Source of the DNA: Ruegeria sp. THAF33
Lineage (GTDB): Bacteria; Pseudomonadota; Alphaproteobacteria; Rhodobacterales; Rhodobacteraceae
Direction: 5' to 3'
DNA: 64,000 nt
Assembly (NCBI RefSeq): GCF_009363615.1
Contig: NZ_CP045384.1
Span: forward strand, 2,850,501 to 2,914,500
The translations under genes were made by a program, and so were the position numbers. The notes beneath the pieces were generated by a model. It did no database searches. It saw only the letters and a list, made by a program, of their open reading frames with translations, and was not told where the DNA came from. Each line of letters begins with the position of its first letter. Positions within the stretch are counted from its first letter, which is position 1. Below are positions 54,894-63,323 of the stretch, piece by piece.

Positions 54894-55267
54894 CAAGTTG
54901 CCCTCATCTGGCGCAATCCGCGCAATACAGCCGTGTTGATTTCCACCAACGGTTCAACGGTTGCGCCGTCTCCCAGAACGCGGCTGCTGTGTTGTTCGGT
55001 GAATTCGGCAAGGTAGAAGATCCTGGCTCTCAGGTCGTTGGGCAGGGCATTCTCGGAATCGGCAACGCCGTTGGCGAGCACCCCCCACAGCCGCCGGTTT
55101 TCGTGCACGGCCTTTACAAAGCCCGAAAAATCCGTTGCCTTTTGTGCCGTTGCCGCCTTCAAGCGCCGTGTGATCCTTGAAATCGCTTCGTATTCCGTGT
55201 CTCGAGGCGTCCGAGTCGGCGCGGCGGTTTGCGCATAGGTTTGATGGGCTAGGGTTTGCGGTGTCAC
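54893..55267 (-). CDS. flaF: Flagellin biosynthesis regulator FlaF
   Basis: A 124-residue FlaF protein, the partner of FlbT that is required for flagellin synthesis and export in alphaproteobacteria. Recognisable parts: TLAHQTYAQTA, DTEYEAISRITRRLKAA, NRRLWGVLANGVADSENALP and FLAEFTEQHS-like YLAEFTEQHS. GTG 55267 is preferred because GGAAGGA precedes it; a TTG five codons earlier is the alternative. It is 77 nt downstream of the flagellin gene. Confidence 0.92.
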   Translation of the reverse strand: MTPQTLAHQTYAQTAAPTRTPRDTEYEAISRITRRLKAATAQKATDFSGFVKAVHENRRLWGVLANGVADSENALPNDLRARIFYLAEFTEQHSSRVLGDGATVEPLVEINTAVLRGLRQMRAT

Positions 55268-55308
55268 TTGAAATCCTTCCAAAGGGCCGTCATCAGGCAG
55301 TCATTGAT

Positions 55309-55329
55309 GGGGCGCGAAGACCGCGCCCC
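55309..55329 (-). terminator. GC hairpin after the flagellin gene
   Basis: GGGGCGCG and CGCGCCCC form a perfect 8-bp stem around a 5-nt loop, 15 nt after the flagellin stop and before flaF. No T-run follows, so it may set the flagellin mRNA 3' end and limit read-through into flaF/flbT. Confidence 0.6.
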
Positions 55330-55344
55330 AACCGATTTCGCGAA

Positions 55345-56556
55345 TTAGCGGAACAGCGACAGAATCGACTGCGGTGCCTGATTGGCGATCGAAAGCGACT
55401 GTGTCGCCAACTGTTGCTGAACCTGAAGCGCCTGCAACCGCGCCGAAGTCTCTTCCATGTCCGCGTCGACCAGCGACCCGATGCCTGACTTGAACGAGTC
55501 GGACAGGTTCGAGATGAACTCTTTCTGAGTTTCGATCCGGCTTTGAGAGGAACCGAAAGCAGCAGACGCGTCGATCGAAGTATCAATCAGCGACTCAACG
55601 GCGGCCAGGGCAGCGGTCGCACCCGCACCGGTCGAAACATCAATGCCGGCCAGCGCGCCCAGACCACCTGCACCGGCGTTCACGAATTGAGCCGAAAACG
55701 AAATGTCCGAGCCCGTACCGTTGGTGACAGACAAGGTTCCGGCTGTACCCGAGTCATAATCGACCGTCAGACCGGTAATCCCAAGTTCTTCAATCTTCGA
55801 TTTCAACCCAACGGCAACCAGATCACCGGTTGTTGTCGCGGCAGCGTCTTCGGCAGACACGGTATAGGATACGACCTGATCGTTGATCGCGACGATGACC
55901 TTGTCCCCGGCGGCAAAAACACCGCTGGATTCGTCGGTGACCAGAGCGGTTGCGGCGGTTGCGCCGTTATCAATGGTTGCGCCAACGCGATCGTTGCCTG
56001 TCGATGCGCCGGTCGAACCGTCAAAAACTTGCTTGGTGACATAACCACCGGTCGACAGGTTCTGCCCTGCGACGGTGATGGACGACGAGGTCACAGCACC
56101 TGTGTTGTCACGATCCAGCGATGCAAGGATCGAAGCGGAACCGGCAGAGCCGTCAACCAGGTTCAGACCATTGAACTGCGCCGCACTGACAACGGACGCG
56201 ATCTGATCTTTCAGTGCAGTCACATCATCATTGATTTTGCCGCGGTCAACGTTGTCTTCCTGCGCCGCGACAATCTTGCCTTTCATCTGGGTCAGCAGAT
56301 CAGTGACGGTTTCCGCGGCGTTCCGTGCTACGGCAACGGTCGATTCGCCAAGCGCAAGACTGTCCTTGATGGCGTTGAAACCTTTGACGTCCGACTCCAT
56401 CACTTTGGAAATCGCCCAAACTGCCGAGTTGTCCTTGGCCGTCGCGACGTCCTTGCCGGTCGAGATTGCGTTCTGGGTCATCGCCAGGTTTTTGTTGACC
56501 GACTTGAGAGTTTGCAGCGCAACCATCGCGCCATTGTTTGTCAGAATGCTGGACAT
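55345..56556 (-). CDS. fliC: Flagellin
   Basis: A 403-residue filament subunit. The N-terminal D0/D1 helices (SSILTNNGAMVALQTLKSVN, then MTQNAISTGKDVATAKDN) and C-terminal D1/D0 (RLQALQVQQQLATQSLSIAN, ending QSILSLFR) are conserved. The middle 140-300 is a variable, Thr/Ala/Gly-rich surface domain without Cys. ATG 56556 has AAGGATG ahead. The long leader and the neighbouring flaF/flbT suggest post-transcriptional control. This is the only flagellin gene seen in the window. Confidence 0.96.
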   Translation of the reverse strand: MSSILTNNGAMVALQTLKSVNKNLAMTQNAISTGKDVATAKDNSAVWAISKVMESDVKGFNAIKDSLALGESTVAVARNAAETVTDLLTQMKGKIVAAQEDNVDRGKINDDVTALKDQIASVVSAAQFNGLNLVDGSAGSASILASLDRDNTGAVTSSSITVAGQNLSTGGYVTKQVFDGSTGASTGNDRVGATIDNGATAATALVTDESSGVFAAGDKVIVAINDQVVSYTVSAEDAAATTTGDLVAVGLKSKIEELGITGLTVDYDSGTAGTLSVTNGTGSDISFSAQFVNAGAGGLGALAGIDVSTGAGATAALAAVESLIDTSIDASAAFGSSQSRIETQKEFISNLSDSFKSGIGSLVDADMEETSARLQALQVQQQLATQSLSIANQAPQSILSLFR

Positions 56557-56765
56557 AGCTTTCATCCTTTTCCGTTCGGGCCATTTTGCCCATGTTCACC
56601 CCGCACTATTTGCGGGCATTGGTGTCTTTCTGACCTGTGCGACGCGCCGCGTGGCCGTTCGCGCCACCTGTTGATCTCAGGTGCAACACCACTTTTGAGC
56701 TCGATCCCCTAACGGAGTGCTAAAGCGCCCGGCCCAGAAATTTCGGATTTGAATCAAACTTCTGC
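56557..56765 (-). promoter_or_regulatory. Flagellin promoter and structured leader
   Basis: A 209-nt gap without a gene. Near the start codon are two hairpins: CCCGCA-CTATT-TGCGGG at 56600-56616 and a short GGGC...GCCC at 56578-56591. One GANTC site (GAATC) is at 56751-56755. By analogy with Caulobacter the leader is a plausible FlbT target. No convincing sigma-28 or sigma-54 promoter could be placed. Confidence 0.45.
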
Positions 56766-57125
56766 CTATGCCCGCTTTTCCAGCTTTGCCGTGCTGCGCA
56801 CCGCGAATTCACTTCGCTGTCCGTCTGCACCATAGGTGCTGAATTCCTGCCGAACGCGCCGCAATTCAGCCATTCGGCTGGCGACCGCCCGGATGCCTTC
56901 AGCCGCGCTGTTCAGCAGCGCCTGATTGCGCTCGGCTTTCTGTTGAACGCGAATCAGTGCCTCACTTTCCAGCACCTGAAGATCATTGATTGCCCCGATC
57001 AGCTTTTCTTTTTCAGGCACCATGCTGGACAAACGGTCCAGATCCCCCTGCACAAGTGCGGCACGTTCCAAATCCAGGACTTCTTCCAAAGACTTGATCA
57101 ACGCTTTATCGGCCTTAGACGTCAT
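56766..57125 (-). CDS. FlgN-like flagellar chaperone
   Basis: A 119-residue all-helical protein resembling FlgN, the export chaperone for hook-filament junction proteins. The similarity is in DLERAALVQGDLDRLSSMVP followed by KEKLIGAINDL, the usual FlgN heptad region. It is not a strong match elsewhere. Its start overlaps the rod-binding protein gene by 11 nt, which supports a flagellar role. Confidence 0.75.
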   Translation of the reverse strand: MTSKADKALIKSLEEVLDLERAALVQGDLDRLSSMVPEKEKLIGAINDLQVLESEALIRVQQKAERNQALLNSAAEGIRAVASRMAELRRVRQEFSTYGADGQRSEFAVRSTAKLEKRA

Positions 57126-57390
57126 CGGTTTTCTCCATCAGTGACTTGAACAGAATTTCGGAAAGGCCCACGCCGCCGGACCGGGCCAGTTGCTGCGCCT
57201 GATGTTGAACAAGCATCGAAGAAAACTGATCCTCACCGGCGCCACCGCCAAAGGACTGACGGGTCTTTCCCACCCCGGCAGATTTCAGCATTTCGGCCAG
57301 AAACGCGGCCTCCAGCTCTATGGCGGCGTTTTCCAGCCGGGTCTGGGGTGACTGTGATTGAGATACGTGAGGAAGGGTGGAAACCTTCAT
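57115..57390 (-). CDS. Rod-binding protein (FlgJ N-terminal-like)
   Basis: A 91-residue protein matching the N-terminal capping domain of FlgJ, without the muramidase part. The pattern is NAAIELEAAFLAEMLKSAGV, then GGAGEDQFSSMLVQHQAQQL and GGVGLSEILFKSL. Split rod-binding proteins are normal in alphaproteobacteria. GGAGAATGCC precedes the ATG. It diverges from fliK across a 110-nt promoter region with a CtrA-like box. Confidence 0.88.
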   Translation of the reverse strand: MKVSTLPHVSQSQSPQTRLENAAIELEAAFLAEMLKSAGVGKTRQSFGGGAGEDQFSSMLVQHQAQQLARSGGVGLSEILFKSLMEKTDDV

Positions 57391-57439
57391 GGCATTCTCC
57401 GAATTTGCTTCGAACTTTCTCGATCAAAGGTGAAAGCGG

Positions 57440-57455
57440 TTAAAATAAACGTAAC
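57440..57455. promoter_or_regulatory. CtrA-like box in the divergent flagellar promoter
   Basis: TTAA-N7-GTAAC at 57440-57455 differs by one base from the CtrA consensus TTAA-N7-TTAAC. It lies 50 nt before the rod-binding gene start and 46 nt before fliK, between two flagellar units. CtrA controls motility genes in roseobacters, which makes binding plausible. Confidence 0.5.
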
Positions 57456-57500
57456 TTCCTACAGGCAGTGTTCCGACCAATCACACGGAGCCGGAGCAAA

Positions 57501-58724
57501 ATGCCCAACCCCCTAACGCTGGCGAACGCAACGCCGACCACACCCGAGAAAGCCGTCACATCTCGTAAGGCTCCGGGCCAAAACACCGGATCGGAGAGCT
57601 TTCAGGATGTCCTCGGGCAAGAGGTTGGTGCCACCGGCCACCCAGAAGGCGAAAACGCTGCCATCAGTGCCGAGCTGAAAAATGTCGAAGCAGAGCCCGA
57701 GCCTGTGCCGGAGACAACGGCCGAGGCATCTGCAACGGCCCATCCCACCCAGATTTCAGAACGCACCGGCGAACAGAAAACCCCTTCTGCATTCCTCGAA
57801 ACCCCCGGCTTGGACGAGGTAACGATGATGCCGGTTCGGGTGGCGGAGGTAAATCAAGCACCCTCTGAAACGCCGAACCAATCACCGGCATCGGTACCAA
57901 TAGGTTTGCCCACGCAAAGCGACACACCTTCCCCGATTCCGGCGCTCTCGCAGAAGGTGCAGGGTCCGACGCCCCAACCTGTGCACGTGACTGCCATGAC
58001 CGAAATCGGCCAGATGTTTGATCAGCTTGCAAAGCCCAAAGGCACGGTCGAACAAACGGGGGCCGTCCCCCTCCCGCTGGACCCTGAAAAGAAGCCGTTG
58101 CCCGAAGTGAACATTCTGACGCCCAAACCGTCAGCGCCTGACCGGGCGCCCTCGGTGGCGCAGCTTCAGCTGATGGCAACTGCCGTCGAAGCCGAACCCG
58201 TGGCACCCGTAGTCGAGGCTGAGGCCCTGCCTGCCGCCAGAGAGGAACCTTTGCCGCTGACCTCGCGCGAGTCCGTGCCTCAACTCACGGCTCCGTCCAC
58301 TGCCGCCCGAGCGGAAATCGCCCGGGCGATTGCTGGTCAGCTGTCGGTAGCCGTCCAGACCCGCACCGGATCAGGAGCAACGGAAATAGCGTTGAATCCG
58401 GAAGAGCTTGGACGTGTGTCGATTGTTCTGAACGGCCGGGAGGACGGCCTGCAAATCACCATTGCGACCGAGCGCCCGGAAACCCTCGATTTAATGCGGC
58501 GTCATTTATCCGTTCTGACAGAAGAGTTTCAGAAGCTGGGTTATGGGGATCTGAGCTTTGATCTGGGAACCTCTTGGGGTTCTGGCGCACATCAAAAGGA
58601 TGCAAACGACGCTGACACACAATCCCCTTCACATTCAGAAGCTGCGCCGCATGAACGGATCGATCACACAACTTCCCACACACAGTATCTGGCCTCGGGC
58701 CGGGGCATCGACATGAGGTTTTGA
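57501..58724 (+). CDS. fliK: Flagellar hook-length control protein FliK
   Basis: A 407-residue export-gate ruler that fixes hook length and switches substrate class. The first 280 residues are low-complexity, rich in Pro, Glu, Ala and Thr, as in FliK rulers. The conserved Flg_hook domain is C-terminal (about 285-390): GATEIALNPEELGRVSIVLN, then LQITIATERPETLDLMRRHL and LTEEFQKLGYGDLSF. GGAG precedes ATG 57501. It is followed by flgD after 3 nt. Confidence 0.88.
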   Translation: MPNPLTLANATPTTPEKAVTSRKAPGQNTGSESFQDVLGQEVGATGHPEGENAAISAELKNVEAEPEPVPETTAEASATAHPTQISERTGEQKTPSAFLETPGLDEVTMMPVRVAEVNQAPSETPNQSPASVPIGLPTQSDTPSPIPALSQKVQGPTPQPVHVTAMTEIGQMFDQLAKPKGTVEQTGAVPLPLDPEKKPLPEVNILTPKPSAPDRAPSVAQLQLMATAVEAEPVAPVVEAEALPAAREEPLPLTSRESVPQLTAPSTAARAEIARAIAGQLSVAVQTRTGSGATEIALNPEELGRVSIVLNGREDGLQITIATERPETLDLMRRHLSVLTEEFQKLGYGDLSFDLGTSWGSGAHQKDANDADTQSPSHSEAAPHERIDHTTSHTQYLASGRGIDMRF

Positions 58725-58727
58725 CAA

Positions 58728-59390
58728 ATGATTACGCCTGTCAACACCACGCAGCCCGTTGCGGATCAACAAAAGGCCGGGGCATCTCAGAATTCCGCGA
58801 TTACGTCGGACTTTGAGACATTCTTGCTGATGCTAACGGCGCAGGCAAAGAATCAGGATCCGTTGGAGCCGATGGATTCGACCGAATATGCGTCTCAGCT
58901 GGCGCAGTTCTCGATGGTCGAGCAACAAGTCCAGACCAATGACCTCTTGTCCAACCTGGCCACCGCATTGGGCGGCACGAAACTGAACGAGCTTGCAAGC
59001 TGGGTGGGCATGGACGTCCGCTCGACGTCAGCCTTTCACTTTGACGGCCAGCCCGTGACATTGTTCGCCCAGGCCGACCCTGATGCGGACGCGACGAAAT
59101 TGGTTATCCGCGACAGTGATGGCACGGTAATCGATAATGTCACCGTGCCCACGACAACCGAGGAGTTTGTTTGGGCCGGAGTGGATTCTTCAGGCAATCC
59201 ATTGGCATCAGGCAACTACACCGCAACCCTGGAAAGCTACAAGGGCGACAAGTTGCTCTCTGAAAAACCTGTCGCCGCCTACAATCGCGTCGTCGAAGCA
59301 CAGGTTGGCGACGACGCTGTTTTGCTGACCTTGCAGGGCGGTCAGGTGATTCCCGCAACTCAGGTCACCGCAGTCCGAACAGGTGCTTGA
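58728..59390 (+). CDS. flgD: Flagellar hook assembly (cap) protein FlgD
   Basis: A 220-residue hook-cap scaffold. The N-terminal segment FETFLLMLTAQAKNQDPLEP followed by DSTEYASQLAQFSMVEQQV is the diagnostic FlgD region (about 29-75). The C-terminal part has the two beta domains (TATLESYKGD, TLQGGQVIPATQVTAVR). It forms a two-gene unit with fliK. No hook gene follows within the window. Confidence 0.95.
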   Translation: MITPVNTTQPVADQQKAGASQNSAITSDFETFLLMLTAQAKNQDPLEPMDSTEYASQLAQFSMVEQQVQTNDLLSNLATALGGTKLNELASWVGMDVRSTSAFHFDGQPVTLFAQADPDADATKLVIRDSDGTVIDNVTVPTTTEEFVWAGVDSSGNPLASGNYTATLESYKGDKLLSEKPVAAYNRVVEAQVGDDAVLLTLQGGQVIPATQVTAVRTGA

Positions 59391-59443
59391 TCTGTCGGGC
59401 GGGACGGGCCAAACCTTGGCAAATCGACTCGCCATAAGAAGTG

Positions 59444-60310
59444 ATGGAACCTCTGCCCGACCTGCCTGCCCCCCCTCGTGATCTGGTTGACCATCTTCAC
59501 GCGCAAAGATTGGTCAACGCGCATCCTCGGTTCGCGACCTTGTATGGCGGGCGCACCAACAAGGTGTGGAAGGTCAAGGGCCGCGACAGTGACAAAGTCC
59601 TGAAACTCTACAGCACGGCATTACGCAATCCTTTGTTTCGCAATGATGCAGAGTTGGAGGCCCTATGCCTGAAGGCGCTTGGCACCACGGGCTTCGTGCC
59701 AAGGCTGCGGGCCACAGGGCAATACAAAGAAGCCCGTTGGGTGTTTTACGACCACGCCCCCGGAGCCCCCTGGCGGCAGGATTCAGCACAGGTTGGCGCC
59801 TTGCTGCGCAAGCTTCATACCCTGCCCATTGCCGTCCAGGCGCCAGCCGGATGCAATGGCAGCGCAGACTTGCGCGCTCATGGAAAAAGAATTCTGCAAG
59901 GCTGTACGTCAAACGGGCGCGACAAACTCGCTGATTTGCAACCATCAAATTCGGTCGCACCCACGCAACAGACGTGCCTGATCCATGGCGACCCCGTGGC
60001 AGGCAATATCCTGGTGGCGACCGGTGGTCTGACCTTGATCGACTGGCAATGCCCGGCCCTGGGCGATCCCTGCGAAGACCTTGCGCTGTTTTTGTCGCCT
60101 GCAATGCAGCAGCTTTACCGAGGCTCACCGCTGTCGAAGAAAGAGGAAGACCAGTTTCTTTCGGCCTACGGCAGGCCCGAAATCGTCGCGCGCTATGAAC
60201 AACTCAGGCCATGGTATGCGTGGCGCATGGCGACGTATTGCCTCTGGCGCGCTGAAAATGGTGCGCCCGATTACGCGACAGGGTTGAACTTGGAAACCGC
60301 AATTCTGTAA
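59444..60310 (+). CDS. APH/choline-kinase-type phosphotransferase
   Basis: A 288-residue kinase-like protein. The catalytic loop is LIHGDPVAGNILV and the metal Asp is in TLIDWQCPALGDP, matching the APH/ChoK fold. An N-terminal GGRTNKVWKVKG supplies the glycine-rich loop. The substrate is not certain: choline, ethanolamine, thiamine or another small alcohol. ATG 59444 is preferred to a GTG one codon earlier. It converges with the PuuB-like gene with a 9-nt gap. Confidence 0.82.
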   Translation: MEPLPDLPAPPRDLVDHLHAQRLVNAHPRFATLYGGRTNKVWKVKGRDSDKVLKLYSTALRNPLFRNDAELEALCLKALGTTGFVPRLRATGQYKEARWVFYDHAPGAPWRQDSAQVGALLRKLHTLPIAVQAPAGCNGSADLRAHGKRILQGCTSNGRDKLADLQPSNSVAPTQQTCLIHGDPVAGNILVATGGLTLIDWQCPALGDPCEDLALFLSPAMQQLYRGSPLSKKEEDQFLSAYGRPEIVARYEQLRPWYAWRMATYCLWRAENGAPDYATGLNLETAIL

Positions 60311-60319
60311 CGCCCCGCC

Positions 60320-61621
60320 TCATCGCAGGTCGGCCAGCGCCAGCATGGCGTAGGCTGGCGGCATGAGCACACGGCGCCAGCGACCCAAAGGAAACCGACC
60401 CGGTGTTTGCATCATCACGACCGGCAGCCTGGCGTCCTGCCCCAGAACCAACCGCGCCAATGCTCGACCGCAATACGTGCCCATGGCGACGCCATTGCCG
60501 TGATATGCAAAACCGGCAAACATCCCCGGTTGATCCGGAACGGGGCCGACAAAAGGTGTCAGGGCCCGCGACAGGCACACCAAACCGGACCAGATATGAG
60601 TGACCTCGACCGTCGACCAAGCAGGAAACATATGTTTGAAATCCTGCTGAACCTTTCGCCGAATGGCTGCTTCAGCCTCGGCCGATGACCACAGGCCGCC
60701 CCGCATACCAAACAGAAAGCGCCCGTCCGGCATCAGGCGGAAATAGTGCAACAGATTGCGCGTATCATAGCACATCTGATCAGATGTCCATCCCTGTGCC
60801 ATCTGTTCGGTTCGACCAAGGGGTCGCGTTACCATGACGGTCGACTGAGCAGGCATGTATCGTCCGGACATCCAGGCCGGGATATCCTCGCTGGAATAGC
60901 CGTTGGTACACACCAAAACCGCCTGCGCTTTGACTGTCCCGCTCTGTGTTTGCAACACAAAGCCGGACGCCGTTTTTTCAACGCTCAGAACCGGGGAATT
61001 CCGGAACAGATACGCGCCCATTGCTTCGGCGGCTCGGGCAATCCCAAACAGGTATTTGCGAGGGTTCAACCCGAAACCAACCGGCGATGTGTATCCACCA
61101 TGAAACGCGCCACCCATGCCCTTCGCGGGCAGGTCTCTGGCTTCGTGCAGGGTTCCCGCCTCGTCGGCATTGCGGCGCAGCATGTCCATCGCCCGCCTGG
61201 AATGCGCCAGCTGGGTTTCCCCGCTGGAGTGCGTATCCGCATCGATCTGATGTCGTGCCAGCAGATCGGCGACCAGTCGGACCGATTCCTGTTCCGCTGC
61301 CGCATAGTCCAAAGCGGCGTCGCGGCCAAATCGGCGCTGCATGGATGCGTGGCCAAGTTTTGACCCGCCTAGACAGCAAAACCCGCCATTGCGGCCCGAG
61401 GCACCCCACCCCGGTGCGCCGGCTTCGAACACCGCAACCGAAGCATTTTCAGCCAAATGCAGGGCAGCCGAAACGCCTGTAAATCCGCCGCCAATGACGG
61501 CCACATCCACATGCATGTGGCCTTGGAACTCTGGCCAATCCGGGCTGGCAACAGTTTCGTCCCACCAACAGCCGTCGCGAGGTTCGCTGCCATAGGCGTA
61601 GTCTGGAAAAACCCGCTTCAT
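60320..61621 (-). CDS. FAD-dependent oxidoreductase, gamma-glutamylputrescine-oxidase-like (PuuB-like)
   Basis: A 433-residue DAO-fold flavoprotein. The dinucleotide motif is VDVAVIGGGFTGVSAALHLA and the PuuB-like segment APGWGASGRNGGFCCLGG follows; GFAYHGNGVAMGTYCGRAL closes the FAD site. PuuB oxidises gamma-glutamylputrescine in putrescine degradation, and the gene's ATGA overlap with a spermidine/putrescine permease gene supports a polyamine substrate. Other N-alkyl amines are possible. Confidence 0.82.
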   Translation of the reverse strand: MKRVFPDYAYGSEPRDGCWWDETVASPDWPEFQGHMHVDVAVIGGGFTGVSAALHLAENASVAVFEAGAPGWGASGRNGGFCCLGGSKLGHASMQRRFGRDAALDYAAAEQESVRLVADLLARHQIDADTHSSGETQLAHSRRAMDMLRRNADEAGTLHEARDLPAKGMGGAFHGGYTSPVGFGLNPRKYLFGIARAAEAMGAYLFRNSPVLSVEKTASGFVLQTQSGTVKAQAVLVCTNGYSSEDIPAWMSGRYMPAQSTVMVTRPLGRTEQMAQGWTSDQMCYDTRNLLHYFRLMPDGRFLFGMRGGLWSSAEAEAAIRRKVQQDFKHMFPAWSTVEVTHIWSGLVCLSRALTPFVGPVPDQPGMFAGFAYHGNGVAMGTYCGRALARLVLGQDARLPVVMMQTPGRFPLGRWRRVLMPPAYAMLALADLR

Positions 61622-62436
61622 TCGGTGCGCGCTGCGGCCATTTCGTCCTGCTGCTGACGTACCATCGCGCGTTTGGTCACAAGCGAGGCCGTGATTACCC
61701 CGACCGTCACCACAGCGATCATGATCGTCGACAACGCGTTGATTTCCGGGCTGACGCCAAGGCGCACGGCCGAGAATATCTTGATCGGCAATGTCGTCGC
61801 TGACGGCCCCGAAGTGAAGGATGCAATCACCAGATCATCAAGTGACAAGGTGAAGGCCAGCAACCAGCCCGAGATTACAGCAGGTGCGATGATCGGCAGG
61901 GTGACAAGACGGAAGGCTTGCGCGGGCGAACACCCAAGGTCCAGCGCAGCCTCTTCCAGCGAGCGGTCAAAGGTGATGAGGCGCGAGGATACGACAACGG
62001 AAACGAAACACATCGAAAAGGTCGTATGCGCCAGAACGATTGTCAGAATACCCCGATCCAGGCCGATGCCGATAAACAGCAAAAGCAGCGACAGGCCGGT
62101 GATCACTTCGGGCATGACCAGCGGTGCATAGATCATGCCGGAAAACAGTGTCCGACCAAAGAAACGCCCGCTGCGGACCAGCACATAAGCGGCGGCCGTT
62201 CCCAGAATAGTCGCCAGCGTCGACGAAAAGACCGCGACCCGGATCGTGACCCAGGCAGCATCAAGGAACGCTTCGTTCCGAAGCAGCTCTCCGTACCATT
62301 TCGTCGAAAACCCGGCCCAGACCGTGACCAGCTTGCTTTCGTTGAAGCTGAAGACGATCAGGATGATCATCGGGATGTACAGAAACGCAAAACCCAGCGT
62401 CAGCGAAACCGTGTTGAACCAGCTCAATCTGTTCAT
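61618..62436 (-). CDS. Polyamine ABC transporter permease PotI/PotC type
   Basis: A 272-residue inner-membrane protein with six TM segments. The EAA loop that contacts the ATPase is EEAALDLGCSPAQAFRLVTL. FSFNESKLVTVWAGFSTKWY near the N-terminus is typical of the PotC/PotI branch, so uptake of putrescine or spermidine is likely. Start overlaps the PotH-type gene stop (ATGA). Confidence 0.9.
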   Translation of the reverse strand: MNRLSWFNTVSLTLGFAFLYIPMIILIVFSFNESKLVTVWAGFSTKWYGELLRNEAFLDAAWVTIRVAVFSSTLATILGTAAAYVLVRSGRFFGRTLFSGMIYAPLVMPEVITGLSLLLLFIGIGLDRGILTIVLAHTTFSMCFVSVVVSSRLITFDRSLEEAALDLGCSPAQAFRLVTLPIIAPAVISGWLLAFTLSLDDLVIASFTSGPSATTLPIKIFSAVRLGVSPEINALSTIMIAVVTVGVITASLVTKRAMVRQQQDEMAAARTE

Positions 62437-63323
62437 CCCTCGGCCTCCGCCTGTTTCTGCTGGTTGCGCTGGAACAGCACGATGGGAATGACGAGGATCA
62501 GCAGCAGCACGATGGCCACCGCACTTGCCACCGGCCAGTCACGGTTCGAAAAGAACTCTTCCCACAGAACCTTGCCGATCATCAGCGTACCGGAACCACC
62601 CAGAAGGGATGGGATCACGAATTCACCGATCACGGGGATCATCACCAGGAAACACCCTGCAATGATGCCGGGTTTGGACAGCGGGATGGTCACCAGCCAG
62701 AAGGCCTGCAAACGCGAACACCCCAGATCCTCGGCCGCTTCGATCAATGATCCGTCCAACCGTTCCAACGCAGAATAGATCGGCAGGATCATGAAAGGCA
62801 GATAGGTGTAGACGATGCCGATATAGACGGCAGTTGACGTGTTCAGGATCGTCAGCGGGGTCGAGATGATGCCGGTCCACAGTAAGATCTGGTTGAGATA
62901 CCCTTCGTTCGACAGAATGCCCATCCAAGCGTAAACCCGGATCAGGAACGAGGTCCAGAAGGGCAGGATGACCAGCATCATCAGTGTCGGTCGCCATTCC
63001 TGAGGCGCGCGGGCCATGCCGTAGGCAATGGGATAACCTACCAGCAGTGTCAGGAATGTCGAAATCAAAGCGATCTTGACGCTGGACAGGTAGGCTTTCC
63101 AATACAGGTCGTCCTCGGTCAGCCAGACATAATTCTCCAGATCAAGCTGGCTGAAAAACTCCTTTATCCCCGCCCAACCGGCTGACAGGTCCAAAGTCGG
63201 GGTATAGGGCGGGATGGCAAGCGCGGTATCCGAAAGCGAAATCTTCAGAACGATGAAGAACGGCACCAGAAACAGGGCCAACAGCCAGACGTAAGGAATG
63301 GCGATCAGAACGGCGCGGCGCAT
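62433..63323 (-). CDS. Polyamine ABC transporter permease PotH/PotB type
   Basis: A 296-residue six-TM permease. The EAA motif is IEAAEDLGCSRLQAFWLVTI and the N-terminal region begins IPYVWLLALFLVPFFIVLKI. It pairs with the PotI-type permease. Start ATG shares one base with the stop of the ATPase gene (TGATG), so all are coupled. Confidence 0.9.
   Translation of the reverse strand: MRRAVLIAIPYVWLLALFLVPFFIVLKISLSDTALAIPPYTPTLDLSAGWAGIKEFFSQLDLENYVWLTEDDLYWKAYLSSVKIALISTFLTLLVGYPIAYGMARAPQEWRPTLMMLVILPFWTSFLIRVYAWMGILSNEGYLNQILLWTGIISTPLTILNTSTAVYIGIVYTYLPFMILPIYSALERLDGSLIEAAEDLGCSRLQAFWLVTIPLSKPGIIAGCFLVMIPVIGEFVIPSLLGGSGTLMIGKVLWEEFFSNRDWPVASAVAIVLLLILVIPIVLFQRNQQKQAEAEG

Noticed and set aside
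56735..56765. Sigma-28-like promoter upstream of flagellin
   Set aside because: A partial match to the -35 and -10 elements was seen, but the spacer is about three bases too short.
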